A stretch of 14,711 nt of DNA from JAERML01 sp035687895 (GTDB lineage Bacteria; Bacteroidota; Ignavibacteria; UBA10030; UBA6906). Of the stretch, positions 14,499-14,711 are shown piece by piece. Under the pieces are notes generated by a model, which was given only the letters and a program-made list of their open reading frames with translations, was not told where the DNA came from and searched no databases. Where the stretch lies: the NCBI GenBank assembly GCA_035687895.1, contig DASRUE010000281.1, positions 1-14,711 of the forward strand, written 5' to 3'. How positions within the stretch are numbered: position 1 is the first letter of the stretch; each line of letters opens with the position of its first letter. Position numbers and translations under genes: made by a program.

Positions 14499-14711
14499 TC
14501 AAAGCACTGCGAGAATCTCCTCCATGTGCCCCTCCACCTTCACTTTTGGGAAGATGTGAGTGATCTTCCCCTTCTCGTCGATCACGAATGTCGTCCGTTC
14601 CGTTCCCATATACTTCCGGCCATACATACTCTTCTCCTTCCACACGCCATACGCGTTCACGAGTTCCCTCTTCTCGTCGCTTGCGAGAGGAAACGTGAGA
14701 TCGTACTTCTC
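14499..14711 (-). CDS. bcp: Bcp-type thioredoxin-dependent peroxiredoxin, C-terminal part
   Basis: Only the last 70 codons are present; the start and the N-terminal peroxidatic cysteine lie beyond the window edge. The visible part reads YDLTFPLASDEKRELVNAYG, then WKEKSMYGRKYMG, RTTFVIDEKGKI and IFPKVKVEGHMEEIL, which is the conserved C-terminal half of Bcp/PrxQ peroxiredoxins. These reduce hydroperoxides with thioredoxin in the cytoplasm. It ends with TGA at 14499-14501. The 96 bp to the PTPS gene hold no gene and no convincing terminator or promoter. Confidence 0.92.
   Translation of the reverse strand, partial: EKYDLTFPLASDEKRELVNAYGVWKEKSMYGRKYMGTERTTFVIDEKGKITHIFPKVKVEGHMEEILAVL

Noticed and set aside
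1..14711. Mobile elements, CRISPR, defence systems, tRNAs or riboswitches
   Set aside because: I looked for repeat arrays, transposase or integrase motifs, cloverleaf sequences and structured leaders and found none; gene content is core metabolism and envelope functions with no sign of recent transfer.

Overview
The window is ordinary chromosomal bacterial DNA. It is gene-dense and has mid-range base composition. All genes but one lie on the minus strand, in short operons. I see no tRNA, rRNA, CRISPR array, insertion sequence, integrase or phage gene. Several traits together suggest the Bacteroidota/Chlorobiota (FCB) group, perhaps an Ignavibacteria- or Chlorobi-like lineage: small single-domain outer-membrane beta-barrels, a TPR lipoprotein heading a pyrKD operon, and a PTPS-type pterin enzyme next to folE. 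This placement is inference. Two points argue against class Bacteroidia: near-consensus sigma70 promoters (TTGACA, 17 bp, TATAAT-like), and a compact 417-residue Rho without a large N-terminal insertion.

Layout from left to right. (1) 1-1883: three small exported beta-barrel genes, the leftmost cut by the window edge and preceded by its own strong promoter. (2) 1927-5151: thiolase, 3-hydroxybutyryl-CoA dehydrogenase and acyl-CoA dehydrogenase in one operon, for short-chain acyl-CoA metabolism. (3) 5298-6771: the rho gene with a terminator-like hairpin, a C-rich leader of about 180 nt, and a promoter whose -35 lies in an 11-bp inverted repeat. (4) 6779-12027: one operon read from a consensus promoter, with a TPR lipoprotein gene, pyrK, pyrD and folC. 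The first two junctions overlap by 4 nt and 1 nt. (5) 12085-12614: the only plus-strand gene, a Spy/CpxP-like periplasmic protein with its own terminator. (6) 12607-14402: an SDR oxidoreductase, folE and a PTPS/QueD-family gene. (7) 14499-14711: the C-terminal end of a Bcp peroxiredoxin.

Working together: thiolase, Hbd and the acyl-CoA dehydrogenase supply three of the four steps between acetyl-CoA and butyryl-CoA; the crotonase is missing here. PyrK and PyrD form the NAD-linked dihydroorotate dehydrogenase. FolE and FolC are both folate enzymes. FolE, the PTPS homologue and the SDR also match the enzyme classes of tetrahydrobiopterin synthesis (GTP cyclohydrolase I, PTPS, sepiapterin reductase), a testable but unproven reading.

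No clearly unprecedented multi-gene system is visible. The items most worth a second look are regulatory: the C-rich rho leader, inverted repeats centred on -35 elements, a 5'-UTR hairpin in an outer-membrane protein mRNA, and the possible pterin cluster.
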